Positions 1-9,283 of a DNA stretch of 64,000 nucleotides are shown piece by piece. Each line of letters starts with the position of its first letter. Position 1 is the first letter of the stretch. The position numbers and the translations under genes are program-made. A model generated the notes under the pieces. It ran no database searches. It was given only the letters and a program-made list of their open reading frames with translations, and was not told where the DNA came from. This DNA is from Afipia sp. (GTDB lineage Bacteria; Pseudomonadota; Alphaproteobacteria; Rhizobiales; Xanthobacteraceae): positions 372,001 to 436,000 of the forward strand of contig JANQAK010000004.1 of NCBI GenBank assembly GCA_024707075.1, written 5' to 3'.

Positions 1-1
1 G

Positions 2-484
2 CCGAAGCCTGCGGGCGACGCCAAGGCATCGAACGCGATCCCGATCCGCGGCATCAACAGCGACCTGCCGGTGAAGTTCGCGCCGAACGGCGGCGCGGTG
101 CCGGGCGACCGCATCGTCGGCATTGTGACGCCGGGCGAGGGGATCACGATCTATCCGATCCAGTCGCCGGCGCTGAAGGATTTCGAAGAAGAGCCGGAAC
201 GCTGGCTCGACGTGCGCTGGGATACGGATGAGGCGGCGCCGCGCCGTTTTCCCGCGCGGCTGCTGGTGCAGAACGTCAACGAGCCGGGTAGCCTTGCGCA
301 GGTCGCCGGCGTGATCGCCGAACATGACGGCAATATTGACAACATCAACATGAGCCGCCGTTCGCCGGATTTCACAGAACTGACCATCGATCTTGAGGTC
401 TATGACCTCAAGCATTTGAACGGTATTATTGCGCAGCTTCGCGCCAAGGCGGTCGTCGCCAGCGTCGACCGCATCAACGGCTAA
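2..484 (+). CDS. rel: Bifunctional (p)ppGpp synthetase/hydrolase, C-terminal part (partial)
   Basis: The reading frame is open from base 2 to the stop at 484, giving the last 160 residues of a protein that begins outside the window. The final 75 residues form an ACT domain ([22 protein letters not shown], with the [10 protein letters not shown] segment), the regulatory end of long RelA/SpoT homologues. The family makes and degrades (p)ppGpp in the stringent response; the catalytic HD and synthetase domains are not visible here. It lies directly upstream of pdxJ, an order familiar from Bradyrhizobium relatives. Identification is secure, but the enzymatic balance cannot be judged from this fragment. 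Confidence 0.9.
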   Translation, partial: PKPAGDAKASNAIPIRGINSDLPVKFAPNGGAVPGDRIVGIVTPGEGITIYPIQSPALKDFEEEPERWLDVRWDTDEAAPRRFPARLLVQNVNEPGSLAQVAGVIAEHDGNIDNINMSRRSPDFTELTIDLEVYDLKHLNGIIAQLRAKAVVASVDRING

Positions 485-513
485 TTATCATCGCTATCCG
501 GGTTTCCGTTTCC

Positions 514-1281
514 ATGTCAGTCCTTCCGCCGCTGCGTCTCGGGGTCAATGTCGATCACGTCGCGACCCTGCGCAACGCCCGCAACGGGCGTGCGCCAGAT
601 CCGGTGCGCGCCGCGCTGCTGGCAATCGAAGCCGGCGCTGACGGCATCACCGCGCACCTGCGCGAGGATCGCCGCCATATTCGCGACGACGACATGACGC
701 GGCTCAAGGCTGAAATCTCCAAGCCGCTGAATTTCGAAATGGCTGCGACGGAAGACATGCTGCGGATCGCGCTGGCGACCAAACCGCATGCGGTGTGTCT
801 CGTGCCGGAGCGGCGCGAGGAACTGACGACGGAAGGCGGCCTCGATGTGGTCGGCCAGCATAGCGCGATTGCGCCGTTCATTGCGCGGCTGAACGATGCC
901 GGCGTGCGCGTCTCGCTTTTCATCGCGGCCGATCCCACGCAGATCGAGATGGCGGCAAAGCTGCGAGCGCCCGTGATCGAGATTCACACCGGCGCCTGGT
1001 GTGACGCCGTGGCCGATGACGACAAGGCGAAAGCCGAAGCGGAATGGCGGCGCATCGTGTCGAGCGCGGCGCTGGCGCAATCCGCCGGGCTCGAGGTGCA
1101 TGCAGGGCACGGACTCGACTATGTGACCGCCGAGAAGATCGCGACGCTGCCGCAGATCGTCGAACTCAACATCGGGTATTTCATGATGGGCGAGGCGCTG
1201 TTCGTCGGCCTCACGCAGACCGTCCGCGACATGCGCGCGGCGATGGATCGTGGCCGCAAGACGCTTCGGACCTATCTATGA
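514..1281 (+). CDS. pdxJ: Pyridoxine 5'-phosphate synthase PdxJ
   Basis: The 255-aa product has the usual PdxJ length and starts with the family's [17 protein letters not shown] segment. It condenses 1-deoxy-D-xylulose 5-phosphate with 3-amino-2-oxopropyl phosphate to form pyridoxine 5'-phosphate in the cytoplasm (vitamin B6 synthesis). Conserved TIM-barrel segments include [36 protein letters not shown] and VHAGHGLDY near the C-terminus. The stop codon overlaps the acpS start (ATGA at 1278-1281), so the two are probably translationally coupled, and co-occurrence of pdxJ with acpS is widespread in proteobacteria. Confidence 0.96.
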   Translation: MSVLPPLRLGVNVDHVATLRNARNGRAPDPVRAALLAIEAGADGITAHLREDRRHIRDDDMTRLKAEISKPLNFEMAATEDMLRIALATKPHAVCLVPERREELTTEGGLDVVGQHSAIAPFIARLNDAGVRVSLFIAADPTQIEMAAKLRAPVIEIHTGAWCDAVADDDKAKAEAEWRRIVSSAALAQSAGLEVHAGHGLDYVTAEKIATLPQIVELNIGYFMMGEALFVGLTQTVRDMRAAMDRGRKTLRTYL

Positions 1282-1696
1282 TTATCGGCATCGGGTCGGA
1301 CATCATCGACATCACCCGGATCGAGAAGGTGATCGGCCGTCACGGCGACCGCTTCATCGACCGCATCTTCACCGAGGCCGAGCGGGCCAAGGCGGAGCGC
1401 CGCGCCAAGATGCCGAAACTGATCTGGGCGACCTACGCCAAGCGATTCGCCGCCAAGGAAGCCTGCTCCAAGGCGCTGGGCACCGGCATCCGGCGCGGGG
1501 TGTGGTGGCGCGACATGGGCGTCATCAACCTGCCGGGGGGCGTCCAACCATGAAACTGACGGGCGGGGCGCTGGTGCGGCTGGAATCCCTGACCCCGCCG
1601 GGCCATGAGGCGCGGATCGACCTCACGATCACCGACGACTGGCCGTTGGCGCAGGCGTTCGTCATCATTTCGGCGTTTCCGGCGGTCGAAGTCTGA
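1278..1696 (+). pseudogene. acpS: Holo-[acyl-carrier-protein] synthase AcpS, split by a frameshift
   Basis: AcpS transfers 4'-phosphopantetheine from CoA to apo-ACP, an essential step of fatty acid synthesis. The first part ([17 protein letters not shown], then [15 protein letters not shown] with the metal-binding E-A-x-K) reads from ATG 1278 but stops at 1553. The expected C-terminal third ([11 protein letters not shown] ... [13 protein letters not shown]) continues in another frame to 1696. The frames meet at a run of six G at 1535-1540; one extra G would give a continuous protein of about 139 residues. Because the gene is normally essential, a sequencing or assembly error is the simplest explanation. 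A real mutation, transcriptional slippage or -1 frameshifting on G_GGG_GGC are alternatives. Confidence 0.85.
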
Positions 1697-1904
1697 GCGG
1701 CGCGGGCGCGCCGGTTCCGAAACGTCGAAAAATCTAAAATTCACTGAACTGTCAGATGATTAGCAAGTTTTCATGAGGGGCTTGATTGCACCCCCTGCGA
1801 CAACGGTCTAAAACCCGCGCGGGTGATTTGGGCGGCTGATTTGCCTCCGTGGGACGATGGATGCCTCCGTCCGGAGGCTCATAACCAGGATTTTGAAAGA
1901 GCAG

Positions 1905-2663
1905 ATGAGCGTGACAACCCCGGCCAAATCCGAAGGCGGCGTCGGTGAAACCATCCGCGTCGTCATTCACGCGCTCATTATCGCGCTGGTGATCCGCACC
2001 TTCTTGTTTCAGCCCTTCAACATTCCGTCGGGATCGATGAAGGCAACGCTCTTGGTCGGCGACTACCTGTTCGTCTCGAAATATTCCTACGGCTACAGCC
2101 ACTATTCGATCCCGCTGTCGCCGCGGCTTTTCTCCGGCCGCATCTTCGGATCGGATCCCGAGCGCGGCGACATCGTCGTGTTCCGCCTGCCGAAGGATGA
2201 CACCACCGACTACATCAAGCGCGTCATCGGACTGCCGGGCGACCGCATCCAGATGAAGGAGGGGCTGCTCTACATCAACGACAAGCCGGTGCAGCGCGAA
2301 CGTCTTGCGGATTTCGTCGGCGAGGACCCCTGCGGCACGGATGCTACCGCGCGCGTTAAGCAGTGGAAGGAAACGCTGCCGAACGGCGTGACCTACAAAT
2401 CGCTCGATTGCGTCGATAACGGCTTCTATGACAACACCAACGTCTACACCGTGCCGCCCGGCCATTTCTTCATGATGGGCGACAACCGCGACAACTCCAC
2501 CGACAGCCGCGTGCTGTCGGCCGTGGGTTATGTGCCGTCCGAAAATCTGATCGGCCGCGCGCAGATGATCTTCTTCTCCATTGCCGAGGGCGAACAGGCC
2601 TGGCAGTTCTGGCGCTGGCCGGTCTCGGTGCGCTGGAATCGTATCTTTTCCATCGTGCGATGA
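1905..2663 (+). CDS. lepB: Signal peptidase I LepB
   Basis: This is the membrane-bound leader peptidase that removes Sec and Tat signal peptides on the periplasmic side. After a short N-terminus comes one membrane segment (VVIHALIIALVIRTFLF), then the catalytic Ser motif PSGSMKATLLVGD, the Lys motif DYIKRVIGLPGD, and the GDNRDNSTDSR box, in the standard order. An in-frame ATG lies upstream at 1857, but ATG 1905 is preferred because it has the purine-rich AAAGAGCAG just before it and gives the N-terminus usual in relatives. The stop overlaps the start of rnc by ATGA, so the two genes are coupled. Confidence 0.95.
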   Translation: MSVTTPAKSEGGVGETIRVVIHALIIALVIRTFLFQPFNIPSGSMKATLLVGDYLFVSKYSYGYSHYSIPLSPRLFSGRIFGSDPERGDIVVFRLPKDDTTDYIKRVIGLPGDRIQMKEGLLYINDKPVQRERLADFVGEDPCGTDATARVKQWKETLPNGVTYKSLDCVDNGFYDNTNVYTVPPGHFFMMGDNRDNSTDSRVLSAVGYVPSENLIGRAQMIFFSIAEGEQAWQFWRWPVSVRWNRIFSIVR

Positions 2664-3466
2664 GCGGCGATACCGCAGCCGCCAAAACCTCTCCGGATAC
2701 GGACGTCGCCGCGAGCGCTGGCGCCGCAGACGTCAAGCCTGCCAAGAAGGCGCGCCGGCCAAGTGCGAAGGCCGCCGCCAAGGTCATCGAACAGCGGATT
2801 GGCCACACGTTCGCCGATCCTTCGCTGCTGGCGACGGCATTCACGCATGTCTCGGCGCTGAAATCCGCCCGCAGCCGCGCCGACAGCTACCAGCGTCTCG
2901 AATTTCTTGGCGATCATGTGCTTGGACTGATCGTTTCGGACATGCTGTATCGCGCGTTTCCCAAGGCCGACGAAGGCGAGTTGTCGAAGCGGCTCGCCGA
3001 TCTCGTGCGGCGGGAGGCTTGCGCCGATGTCGCCAAGTCGCTCGGGCTGGATGAGGCGATCAAGCTCGGATCGGTGGGGGCCGGCGCGAGTGCCCGGTTG
3101 CGCAATTCGGTGCTGGGCGACATCTGCGAAGCGGTGATCGGCGCGGTGTTCCTCGACGGCGGTTATGCAGCGGCGGCGGAATTCGTCGAACGCAACTGGA
3201 CCGAGCGTATGCGCAAGCCGGTGCGCCCGTTGCGCGATCCGAAAACCGTGTTGCAGGAATGGGCGCAGGGCAAGGGCCTGCCGACACCGGTTTATCGCGA
3301 GGTCGAGCGCACCGGGCCGCATCACGATCCGCAGTTTCGCGTGGCGGTGGAATTGCCGGGACTGGCAGCCGCCGAAGGCATTGGCGGCAGCAAGCGCGCC
3401 GCAGAAAAGCTCGCAGCCACGGCGCTGTTGAAGCGGGAAGGCGTGACGGGCGGCAACGATGCCTGA
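2660..3466 (+). CDS. rnc: Ribonuclease III
   Basis: RNase III cleaves double-stranded RNA in rRNA precursors and mRNAs. The 268-aa protein carries an Ala/Lys-rich extension of about 40 residues, then the endonuclease domain with the signature RLEFLGDHVLGLIVSDMLY at about residues 79-97 and the second acidic site DICEAVIGAVFLDGG, and a C-terminal double-stranded RNA-binding domain (DPKTVLQEWAQGKGLP ... GSKRAAEKLAA). The extension makes it longer than the E. coli enzyme (226 aa) and is typical of rhizobial proteins. It overlaps lepB upstream by 4 bases and era downstream by 8. Confidence 0.96.
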   Translation: MSGDTAAAKTSPDTDVAASAGAADVKPAKKARRPSAKAAAKVIEQRIGHTFADPSLLATAFTHVSALKSARSRADSYQRLEFLGDHVLGLIVSDMLYRAFPKADEGELSKRLADLVRREACADVAKSLGLDEAIKLGSVGAGASARLRNSVLGDICEAVIGAVFLDGGYAAAAEFVERNWTERMRKPVRPLRDPKTVLQEWAQGKGLPTPVYREVERTGPHHDPQFRVAVELPGLAAAEGIGGSKRAAEKLAATALLKREGVTGGNDA

Positions 3467-4385
3467 TGAAGCACAAGAAACAACGGCTCGCGAGACACGC
3501 TGTGGCTTTGTCGCGCTGATCGGTGCGCCGAACGTCGGCAAGTCGACGCTGGTCAACGCGCTGGTCGGCTCGAAAGTCACCATCGTCTCGAAGAAAGTGC
3601 AGACCACGCGCGCGCTGATCCGCGGCATTGTGATCGAGGACAATGCCCAGATCATCCTCGTGGATACGCCGGGCATTTTTGCGCCCAAGCGCCGTCTCGA
3701 CCGCGCGATGGTCTCGACCGCATGGAGCGGCGCACATGATGCCGATCTCGTTTGCGTGCTGGTGGATGCGCGCGAGGGGATCGACGAGGAGGCCGATGCG
3801 ATCTTCACCAAGCTCGCCACTGTCAATCACCCGAAGTTTCTGGTGCTGAACAAGATCGATCTGGTACCGCGCGAGAAGCTGCTGGCGCTGGCGCAGAAGG
3901 CGAACGAGCGGCTGGAATTCGCGGAGACCTTCATGGTCGCGGCGTTGTCGGGCGATGGTGTGGACGACCTGCGCCGGGCGCTCGCCAAGGCGGTGCCGCC
4001 GGGGCCGTTCCACTATCCCGAGGACCAGATGTCGGATGCGCCGTTGCGGCATCTCGCGGCCGAAATCACGCGCGAGAAGATCTACCGCCACCTGCATCAG
4101 GAATTGCCCTATCAGTCCACGGTCGAAACCGACTCATGGACCGACCGCAAGGACAAGTCGGTGCGGATCGAGCAGACGATCTTCGTGGAGCGTGACAGCC
4201 AGCGCAAGATCGTGCTCGGCAAGGGCGGCGCGACCATCAAGGCGATCGGCGCGGATTCGCGCAAGGAGATCGCGGAAATCGTCGGCCAGCCGGTGCACCT
4301 GTTTCTGTTCGTGAAGGTGCGCGACGGCTGGGGTGACGATCCGGAGCGTTATCGTGAGATGGGGCTGGAGTTTCCAAAAGAATGA
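3459..4385 (+). CDS. era: GTPase Era
   Basis: Era is an essential GTPase that binds the 3' end of 16S rRNA and assists 30S assembly. The G motifs are clear: GAPNVGKST (G1, residues 22-30), DTPGI (G3) and NKID (G4). A KH RNA-binding domain follows in the C-terminal third, with RKIVLGKGGATIKAIG containing the GxxG loop. The length (308 aa) is normal. The first codons overlap the end of rnc, and the stop overlaps the start of the following membrane protein by ATGA, so lepB-rnc-era and the next gene look like one operon. Confidence 0.97.
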   Translation: MPDEAQETTARETRCGFVALIGAPNVGKSTLVNALVGSKVTIVSKKVQTTRALIRGIVIEDNAQIILVDTPGIFAPKRRLDRAMVSTAWSGAHDADLVCVLVDAREGIDEEADAIFTKLATVNHPKFLVLNKIDLVPREKLLALAQKANERLEFAETFMVAALSGDGVDDLRRALAKAVPPGPFHYPEDQMSDAPLRHLAAEITREKIYRHLHQELPYQSTVETDSWTDRKDKSVRIEQTIFVERDSQRKIVLGKGGATIKAIGADSRKEIAEIVGQPVHLFLFVKVRDGWGDDPERYREMGLEFPKE

Positions 4386-4783
4386 ACGGTCCCGACGTTC
4401 AGGTTCCGAAGAATGTTTTTTACTTCGAAGTGCTGCTGTATCTGTCGCTGCTGATAGATGTGCTGTCGGCTGCATTTCTGGATCGCATGCCTGACGACGT
4501 CACCGACTCGGCGAAGCTGGCACTTAATTTCATTGCCGTCGTGATGACGCTGGGATTCGTCCAACTGGTCTGGCTCGCTGCGCACCGCCGCAAGAACTGG
4601 GCGCGGATGATCCTGCTGGTGGCGCTGATGTTGTCGGTGGCCTCCATCGTCACGACGGTGGGCGATACCGGACTGCAATTCAGCACCTTTGTGGACATCG
4701 TCTCGACGGCTTTGACGGCGCTGGGCCTATCGTTCTCCTTCACCGGCGATGCGCAGGGCTGGTTCCGGCAGCCGGAACGATAG
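4382..4783 (+). CDS. Small integral membrane protein of unknown function
   Basis: This 133-aa protein has four predicted hydrophobic segments (around residues 14-34, 48-66, 75-95 and 100-120) with short charged loops such as AAHRRKNWAR. I do not recognise a characterised family; similar small membrane proteins with no assigned role are common in this group. Its start overlaps the era stop by ATGA, so it is probably translated from the era operon. Nothing in the sequence suggests a catalytic function. It is retained as a gene because of the coupled start and the fully hydrophobic, non-shadow composition. Confidence 0.7.
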   Translation: MNGPDVQVPKNVFYFEVLLYLSLLIDVLSAAFLDRMPDDVTDSAKLALNFIAVVMTLGFVQLVWLAAHRRKNWARMILLVALMLSVASIVTTVGDTGLQFSTFVDIVSTALTALGLSFSFTGDAQGWFRQPER

Positions 4784-4839
4784 CTGCCTTGCTTGCCGAA
4801 TGGCTGCGGACAAGGGCAGAATCCTGTAAGCTCTAAATC

Positions 4840-5589
4840 ATGGAATGGACCGACGAAGGCATCGTTCTTGGCGTACGGCGGCATGGCGAATCCAGTGCCA
4901 TCGTCGAACTGATGACGCGCAGCCACGGCCGCCATCTGGGGCTGGTGCGCGGCGGCGCGGGATCGCGGATGCGCCCGCTGCTCCAGCCCGGCAACACCGT
5001 GAACGCGGTGTGGCGGGCACGCCTCGACGAACATCTCGGATACTACGCCGTTGAAGGCACCCGGTTGCGCGCGGCCACCATGTTCGGTTCGCCGCATGCG
5101 GTCTACGGCGTGACGCATCTGGCCTCGCTGGTGCGGCTGTTGCCCGAGCGCGATCCGCATGAAGACATCTATGAGATGCTGGAATCCATCCTCAACGATT
5201 TCGACGACGTGGCCGAGGCCGGCGTGCAACTGGTGAAGTTCGAGCTCGCGATGCTGACCGAACTCGGCTTCGGCCTTGATCTGTCGTCTTGCGCCGCGAG
5301 TGGGGCGGTAAATGATCTGATTTACGTGTCGCCGAAGTCTGGCGGCGCCGTGTCGCGTCAGGCCGGCGAGCCGTGGCGCGACCGGCTGCTGCGGTTGCCG
5401 CCGTTCCTGCGCGAGAGCGATGACGGCGCCAACGGCTGGACCGGACAGGATGTCGAGGACGGCTTCCGGCTGACGGGGTTGTTCCTGCTGCGGAATGTGC
5501 TGGAGCCGCGCGGGCAGGGTCATTCGGATGCCCGCGAGGGCTTCATCAATGCGGTGCTCCGGCCGCGCGCCAGCGTGGCTGCCGAATAG
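4840..5589 (+). CDS. recO: DNA repair protein RecO
   Basis: RecO works with RecF and RecR to load RecA on SSB-coated single-stranded gaps. The protein starts [39 protein letters not shown], the N-terminal OB-fold region of RecO, and continues with the helical domain ([38 protein letters not shown]). Its 249 aa is the normal length. Position between era and parC matches relatives, as era-recO neighbourhood is common. It begins 56 bases after the preceding membrane protein, so it probably shares that transcript. Confidence 0.95.
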   Translation: MEWTDEGIVLGVRRHGESSAIVELMTRSHGRHLGLVRGGAGSRMRPLLQPGNTVNAVWRARLDEHLGYYAVEGTRLRAATMFGSPHAVYGVTHLASLVRLLPERDPHEDIYEMLESILNDFDDVAEAGVQLVKFELAMLTELGFGLDLSSCAASGAVNDLIYVSPKSGGAVSRQAGEPWRDRLLRLPPFLRESDDGANGWTGQDVEDGFRLTGLFLLRNVLEPRGQGHSDAREGFINAVLRPRASVAAE

Positions 5590-5668
5590 GCGAAAAGCGG
5601 CGTTCTGCGCCTCAAAAACCCTCGAATCAGATGTTGTTCATCCGCCAGACAGGAGTTAACCCGTTTCC

Positions 5669-7921
5669 ATGGGCAAAAGACTGATTCCACCAGAGCCGAT
5701 GGACATTCAGGAGGTCGCACTCCGCGAAGCGCTGGAAGAGCGCTATCTCGCCTATGCGCTTTCGACCATCATGCACCGCGCGCTACCGGATGCGCGTGAC
5801 GGACTGAAGCCGGTTCACCGCCGCATCCTCTACGGCATGCGGCTGCTGCGGCTCGATCCCGGCACGCCGTTCAAAAAATCCGCCAAGATCGTCGGCGACG
5901 TGATGGGTTCGTTCCATCCGCATGGCGACCAGTCGATCTACGACGCGCTGGTGCGTCTCGCGCAGGATTTCGCCTCGCGCTATCCGCTGGTGGACGGGCA
6001 GGGTAACTTCGGCAACATCGACGGCGATAATCCCGCGGCCTACCGCTATACCGAAGCGCGCATGACGGAAGTCGCGCGGCTGCTGCTGGATGGCATCGAC
6101 GAGGACGCGGTCGAATTCCGCCCTAACTATGACGGCCAGTCGAAAGAGCCGATCGTGCTGCCGGGCGCGTTTCCGAACCTGCTGGCCAACGGCGCGCAGG
6201 GCATCGCGGTCGGCATGGCGACGTCGATTCCGCCGCACAACGCGGCCGAGCTTTGCGACGCCGCGCTGCATCTGATCGACAAGCCCGCCACCAAATCCCG
6301 TGGACTCTTGAAATATGTGAAGGGTCCGGATTTTCCGACCGGCGGTATCGTCGTGGATTCTCACGACAGCATCGCAGAGGCCTATGCGACCGGGCGCGGT
6401 TCGTTCCGCGTGCGCGCGAAGTGGAGCCAGGAAGAGGGCGCGCGCGGCACCTGGAACATCGTCGTCACTGAAATTCCGTGGCTGGTGCAGAAATCGCGGC
6501 TGATCGAGCGTATCGCCGAATTGCTCAACGAGAAGAAGCTGCTTCTGGTCGGCGACATCCGCGACGAGTCGGCGGAAGACGTGCGCATCGTCATCGAGCC
6601 GAAGTCGCGCAACGTCGACCCTGAAGTCTTGATGGAAACGCTGTTCAAGCAGACCGAGCTTGAAAGCAAGATTCCGCTGAATTTGAACGTGCTGGTCAAG
6701 GGCCGGGTGCCGAAGGTGCTGGGTCTCGCCGAGTGCCTGCGCGAATGGCTCGACCATCTGCGCGATGTGCTGGTTCGCCGCGCGAATTATCGCAAGAGCC
6801 AGATCGAGCATCGCCTTGAGGTGCTGGGCGGCTATCTGATCGCCTATCTCAATCTCGACAAGGTCATCAAGATCATCCGCACCGAGGACGAGCCGAAGCC
6901 GGTCCTCATCAAGACTTTCAAGCTCACGGACTTGCAGGCCGACTCCATTCTCAACATGCGGTTGCGCAACTTGCGCAAGCTGGAGGAAATGGAAATTCGC
7001 GGCGAGGACAAGGATCTTCGCAACGAGCTGAAGGGCATCAAGGCCGTTCTCGCCTCCGAAGAAGAGCAGTGGAAGAAGGTCGGCGAGCAAGTCAGGAAAG
7101 TGCGCGACACCTTCGGCCCCAAGACGCCGCTCGGCAAGCGCCGCACCCAGTTCGCCGACGCGCCGGAGCACGATCTCGCCGCCATCGAGGAAGCGCTGAT
7201 CGAGCGCGAGCCGATCACGGTGGTGGTCTCGGACAAGGGTTGGGTCCGCACGCTGAAGGGCCACGTCGAGGACTTGTCGAACCTCGCGTTCAAGACCGAT
7301 GACAGCATGGGCTTCTCGTTCTTCGCGGAAAGCACCTCGAAGCTGACGCTGTTTGCGACCAACGGGCGCTTCTACACGCTCGACGCGCAGAAGTTGCCGG
7401 GCGGGCGCGGCCACGGCGATCCGATCCGCATGACCATCGACATGGAAGGCGACGCCAACATCGTCTCGATGTTCGTGCAGAAGGGCGGCCGCAAATTCCT
7501 CGTTGCCAGCAGCGACGGGCAGGGCTTCGTCGTCAACGAGGACGATTGCGTGGCCAACACCCGCAAGGGCAAGCAGGTTCTCAACGTCACCGCGCCCAAT
7601 GAGGCGGCGGCCATCACGACAGTATCGGGCGACACCGTCGCCGTGATCGGCACCAACCACAAGATGGTGATCTTCCCGCTTGAGCAGGTGCCGGAAATGG
7701 CGCGCGGCCGCGGCGTGCGCTTGCAGAAGTACAGCGGCGGCAAGCTGTCCGACGTGATGACGTTCACATCGAAGGACGGCATGACGTGGAAAGATTCTGC
7801 CGGTCGCGACCAGAGTTCGACCTGGAAAGAACTCGCCGACTGGCGCGGCAACCGCGCCGATGCTGGCCGTCTCGCACACGGATTCCCGAAGTCGAACAAG
7901 TTCGGCAAGGGGATCGAATAG
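5669..7921 (+). CDS. parC: DNA topoisomerase IV subunit A
   Basis: ParC is the DNA-cleaving subunit of topoisomerase IV, which decatenates sister chromosomes. The 750-aa sequence shows the breakage-reunion domain ([39 protein letters not shown], then the catalytic Tyr in [10 protein letters not shown]) and a C-terminal beta-pinwheel. It is ParC rather than GyrA because a typical GyrA box is absent and the length is short. In the quinolone-resistance region the residues at the E. coli Ser80 and Glu84 positions read as Gln and Asp, which appears to be the native state in alphaproteobacteria. It is preceded by a 79-base gap after recO. Confidence 0.94.
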   Translation: MGKRLIPPEPMDIQEVALREALEERYLAYALSTIMHRALPDARDGLKPVHRRILYGMRLLRLDPGTPFKKSAKIVGDVMGSFHPHGDQSIYDALVRLAQDFASRYPLVDGQGNFGNIDGDNPAAYRYTEARMTEVARLLLDGIDEDAVEFRPNYDGQSKEPIVLPGAFPNLLANGAQGIAVGMATSIPPHNAAELCDAALHLIDKPATKSRGLLKYVKGPDFPTGGIVVDSHDSIAEAYATGRGSFRVRAKWSQEEGARGTWNIVVTEIPWLVQKSRLIERIAELLNEKKLLLVGDIRDESAEDVRIVIEPKSRNVDPEVLMETLFKQTELESKIPLNLNVLVKGRVPKVLGLAECLREWLDHLRDVLVRRANYRKSQIEHRLEVLGGYLIAYLNLDKVIKIIRTEDEPKPVLIKTFKLTDLQADSILNMRLRNLRKLEEMEIRGEDKDLRNELKGIKAVLASEEEQWKKVGEQVRKVRDTFGPKTPLGKRRTQFADAPEHDLAAIEEALIEREPITVVVSDKGWVRTLKGHVEDLSNLAFKTDDSMGFSFFAESTSKLTLFATNGRFYTLDAQKLPGGRGHGDPIRMTIDMEGDANIVSMFVQKGGRKFLVASSDGQGFVVNEDDCVANTRKGKQVLNVTAPNEAAAITTVSGDTVAVIGTNHKMVIFPLEQVPEMARGRGVRLQKYSGGKLSDVMTFTSKDGMTWKDSAGRDQSSTWKELADWRGNRADAGRLAHGFPKSNKFGKGIE

Positions 7922-7977
7922 GCGGCGTCACTCGTTAGGCTCTTGCACCTCCGAATGACGCTGCAAGCAGGCGGCAG

Positions 7978-8583
7978 TTATGCCGCAGTAGCTTTCTTGA
8001 AGGCCTCTCGCGCCGCCTGATCGGCCCGGTCGAAGGCCGCGCGCGTTTCATTCAGAGCCGCAGTCAGTGCGGTCCATGACTGGTTCCCCGCCTGTGTCAG
8101 CTTCTGGAGTGTTTCTTCCGCCGTTGCGGCATCGGTTTTCATCTGCTTCACAACCGTGTCGATTTCACCCCGCCGTTCGGTTGCGTATTCCTTGGCTGCG
8201 CCGGCAAACTTGTCGGCCGCTTCATGCCACGCTTTCAGTTGGGCAGCGGATTGAAGTGCGAAGATGGCCTTCTGTTGCTCGATCTGCTTGCCGAAGTTCT
8301 CGACATATTTTTTGACTTCGGCCTCGAAGGCATTCCAGTCGGATTCCAGTTGCGCCTTTGCGCTGGCCCAAGCTGTTTCACTGACTTGTGACTGCTTTTT
8401 GACGATGTCCTGGAAATCCTCGCGCTTCTTTCGCAGGTCGGCGAGAATGTTGTCGGCTTTCGCACGAGCGTCGGCCTGTACCTCGCCGACTTTGCCCTCC
8501 AGCGAAGCCAGCGTGGCGTCCATTTCGTCGAGCCGCTCCTTGGCCCAGTTGAAATAGGGATGAATGCTGCTTTGCATAGACAT
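7978..8583 (-). CDS. Coiled-coil protein, function unknown (phasin/apolipoprotein-like)
   Basis: This 201-aa protein is almost entirely alpha-helical and charged, with no signal peptide or membrane segment. Long heptad-type stretches run from about residue 15 to 75 (ERLDEMDATLASLEGKVGEV) and again through EVKKYVENFGKQIEQQK and later helices, ending in an Ala/Lys-rich tail. No catalytic motif is seen. The look is that of phasins or other amphipathic coiled-coil proteins, but I cannot assign a family. It is convergent with parC and divergent from trmO. An alternative start at the second Met would shorten it by two residues. Confidence 0.7.
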   Translation of the reverse strand: MSMQSSIHPYFNWAKERLDEMDATLASLEGKVGEVQADARAKADNILADLRKKREDFQDIVKKQSQVSETAWASAKAQLESDWNAFEAEVKKYVENFGKQIEQQKAIFALQSAAQLKAWHEAADKFAGAAKEYATERRGEIDTVVKQMKTDAATAEETLQKLTQAGNQSWTALTAALNETRAAFDRADQAAREAFKKATAA

Positions 8584-8725
8584 TTGCGAATTCTCCTCTT
8601 CATGTAAGATGGTGCATGATAGGATACCGCCATTGCGGCAGATTGCTTTGGATCAAACATGGAATGACGGCGCGGGCTGAGCTGCTCGCGTTGCGCGTAT
8701 CAGATCCTTCGGAAAGAGTGCGCCA

Positions 8726-9220
8726 TTGGTTCGTTACAACGAAATCCGCGAAGGCGAGGTTGCCGTCGAGCCGCCGCCACCAACGGATGCAGGCTTGGTC
8801 TTCATCGGCCGCATCCACACGCCGTGGACCGATCGGCTGATGACGCCGAGACAGGGCAGGTCCGACGGCCCGATTTGCCGCATCGAAATTTTCGATCCGT
8901 GGGTGCCCGCGTTGAAGGGACTCGACCGGTTCACAGAGGTCGAGGTGATCTACTGGCTGCATCAGTCGCGCCGCGATCTCGTGCATCAAAGTCCTTCCAG
9001 CGATGCCAAGACCCACGGCACTTTTGCCTTGAGGTCGCCGGTGCGGCCCAATCCGCTCGGCACGTCGATCGCTAAACTTGTCGGTATCGAAGGCAATATG
9101 GTTCTGGTGCGCGGCCTCGATTGTCTCGACGGCACGCCGCTGGTCGATCTCAAGCCCGACCGCTGCCAGTTCACGCCGGTCGCCCCGCCGCAGCAGGGGG
9201 ATTTCGAGGTGGACGCCTGA
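8726..9220 (+). CDS. trmO: tRNA (N6-threonylcarbamoyladenosine37-N6)-methyltransferase TrmO-like
   Basis: The 164-aa product belongs to the TsaA/TrmO (UPF0066) family, which methylates t6A37 in certain tRNAs using S-adenosylmethionine. Diagnostic segments are IGRIHTPW near residue 30, FDPWVPALKGLDRFTEVEVIYWLHQSRRD, and the strongly conserved GTFALRSPVRPNPLGTSIAKLVGIEGN followed by GLDCLDGTPLVDLKPD. The start is a TTG with GGAAAGAG eight bases upstream; no nearer ATG gives a full domain. The gene stands alone, divergent from the coiled-coil protein. Confidence 0.88.
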   Translation: MVRYNEIREGEVAVEPPPPTDAGLVFIGRIHTPWTDRLMTPRQGRSDGPICRIEIFDPWVPALKGLDRFTEVEVIYWLHQSRRDLVHQSPSSDAKTHGTFALRSPVRPNPLGTSIAKLVGIEGNMVLVRGLDCLDGTPLVDLKPDRCQFTPVAPPQQGDFEVDA

Positions 9221-9253
9221 TATACATTGCAGTGCCTCAACGGTCGGCTGCTG

Positions 9254-9270
9254 TTGCAAATCAGTTGCAA
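9254..9270. promoter_or_regulatory. Candidate manganese-responsive (Mur/Fur-like) operator upstream of mntH
   Basis: Two TTGCAA hexamers separated by five bases (TTGCAA-ATCAG-TTGCAA) lie 14 bases before the mntH start. TTGCAA is its own reverse complement, so the site is at once a direct and an inverted repeat. Mn-responsive Mur (Fur-family) boxes of rhizobia are TGCAA-rich dyads of similar size upstream of Mn transporters, so the position and sequence fit. Binding is inferred, not shown. Confidence 0.55.
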
Positions 9271-9283
9271 CTAGCTTCCTGTC

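Noticed and set aside
1530-1545. Programmed -1 frameshift as the normal way to make AcpS
   Set aside because: Loss of one G from a G7 run in this frame creates G_GGG_GGC automatically, and no stimulatory stem-loop was recognised downstream, so the heptamer alone is not evidence.
5783-7879. Long minus-strand open frame opposite parC
   Set aside because: Same reason: a compositional shadow of a clearly identified gene.
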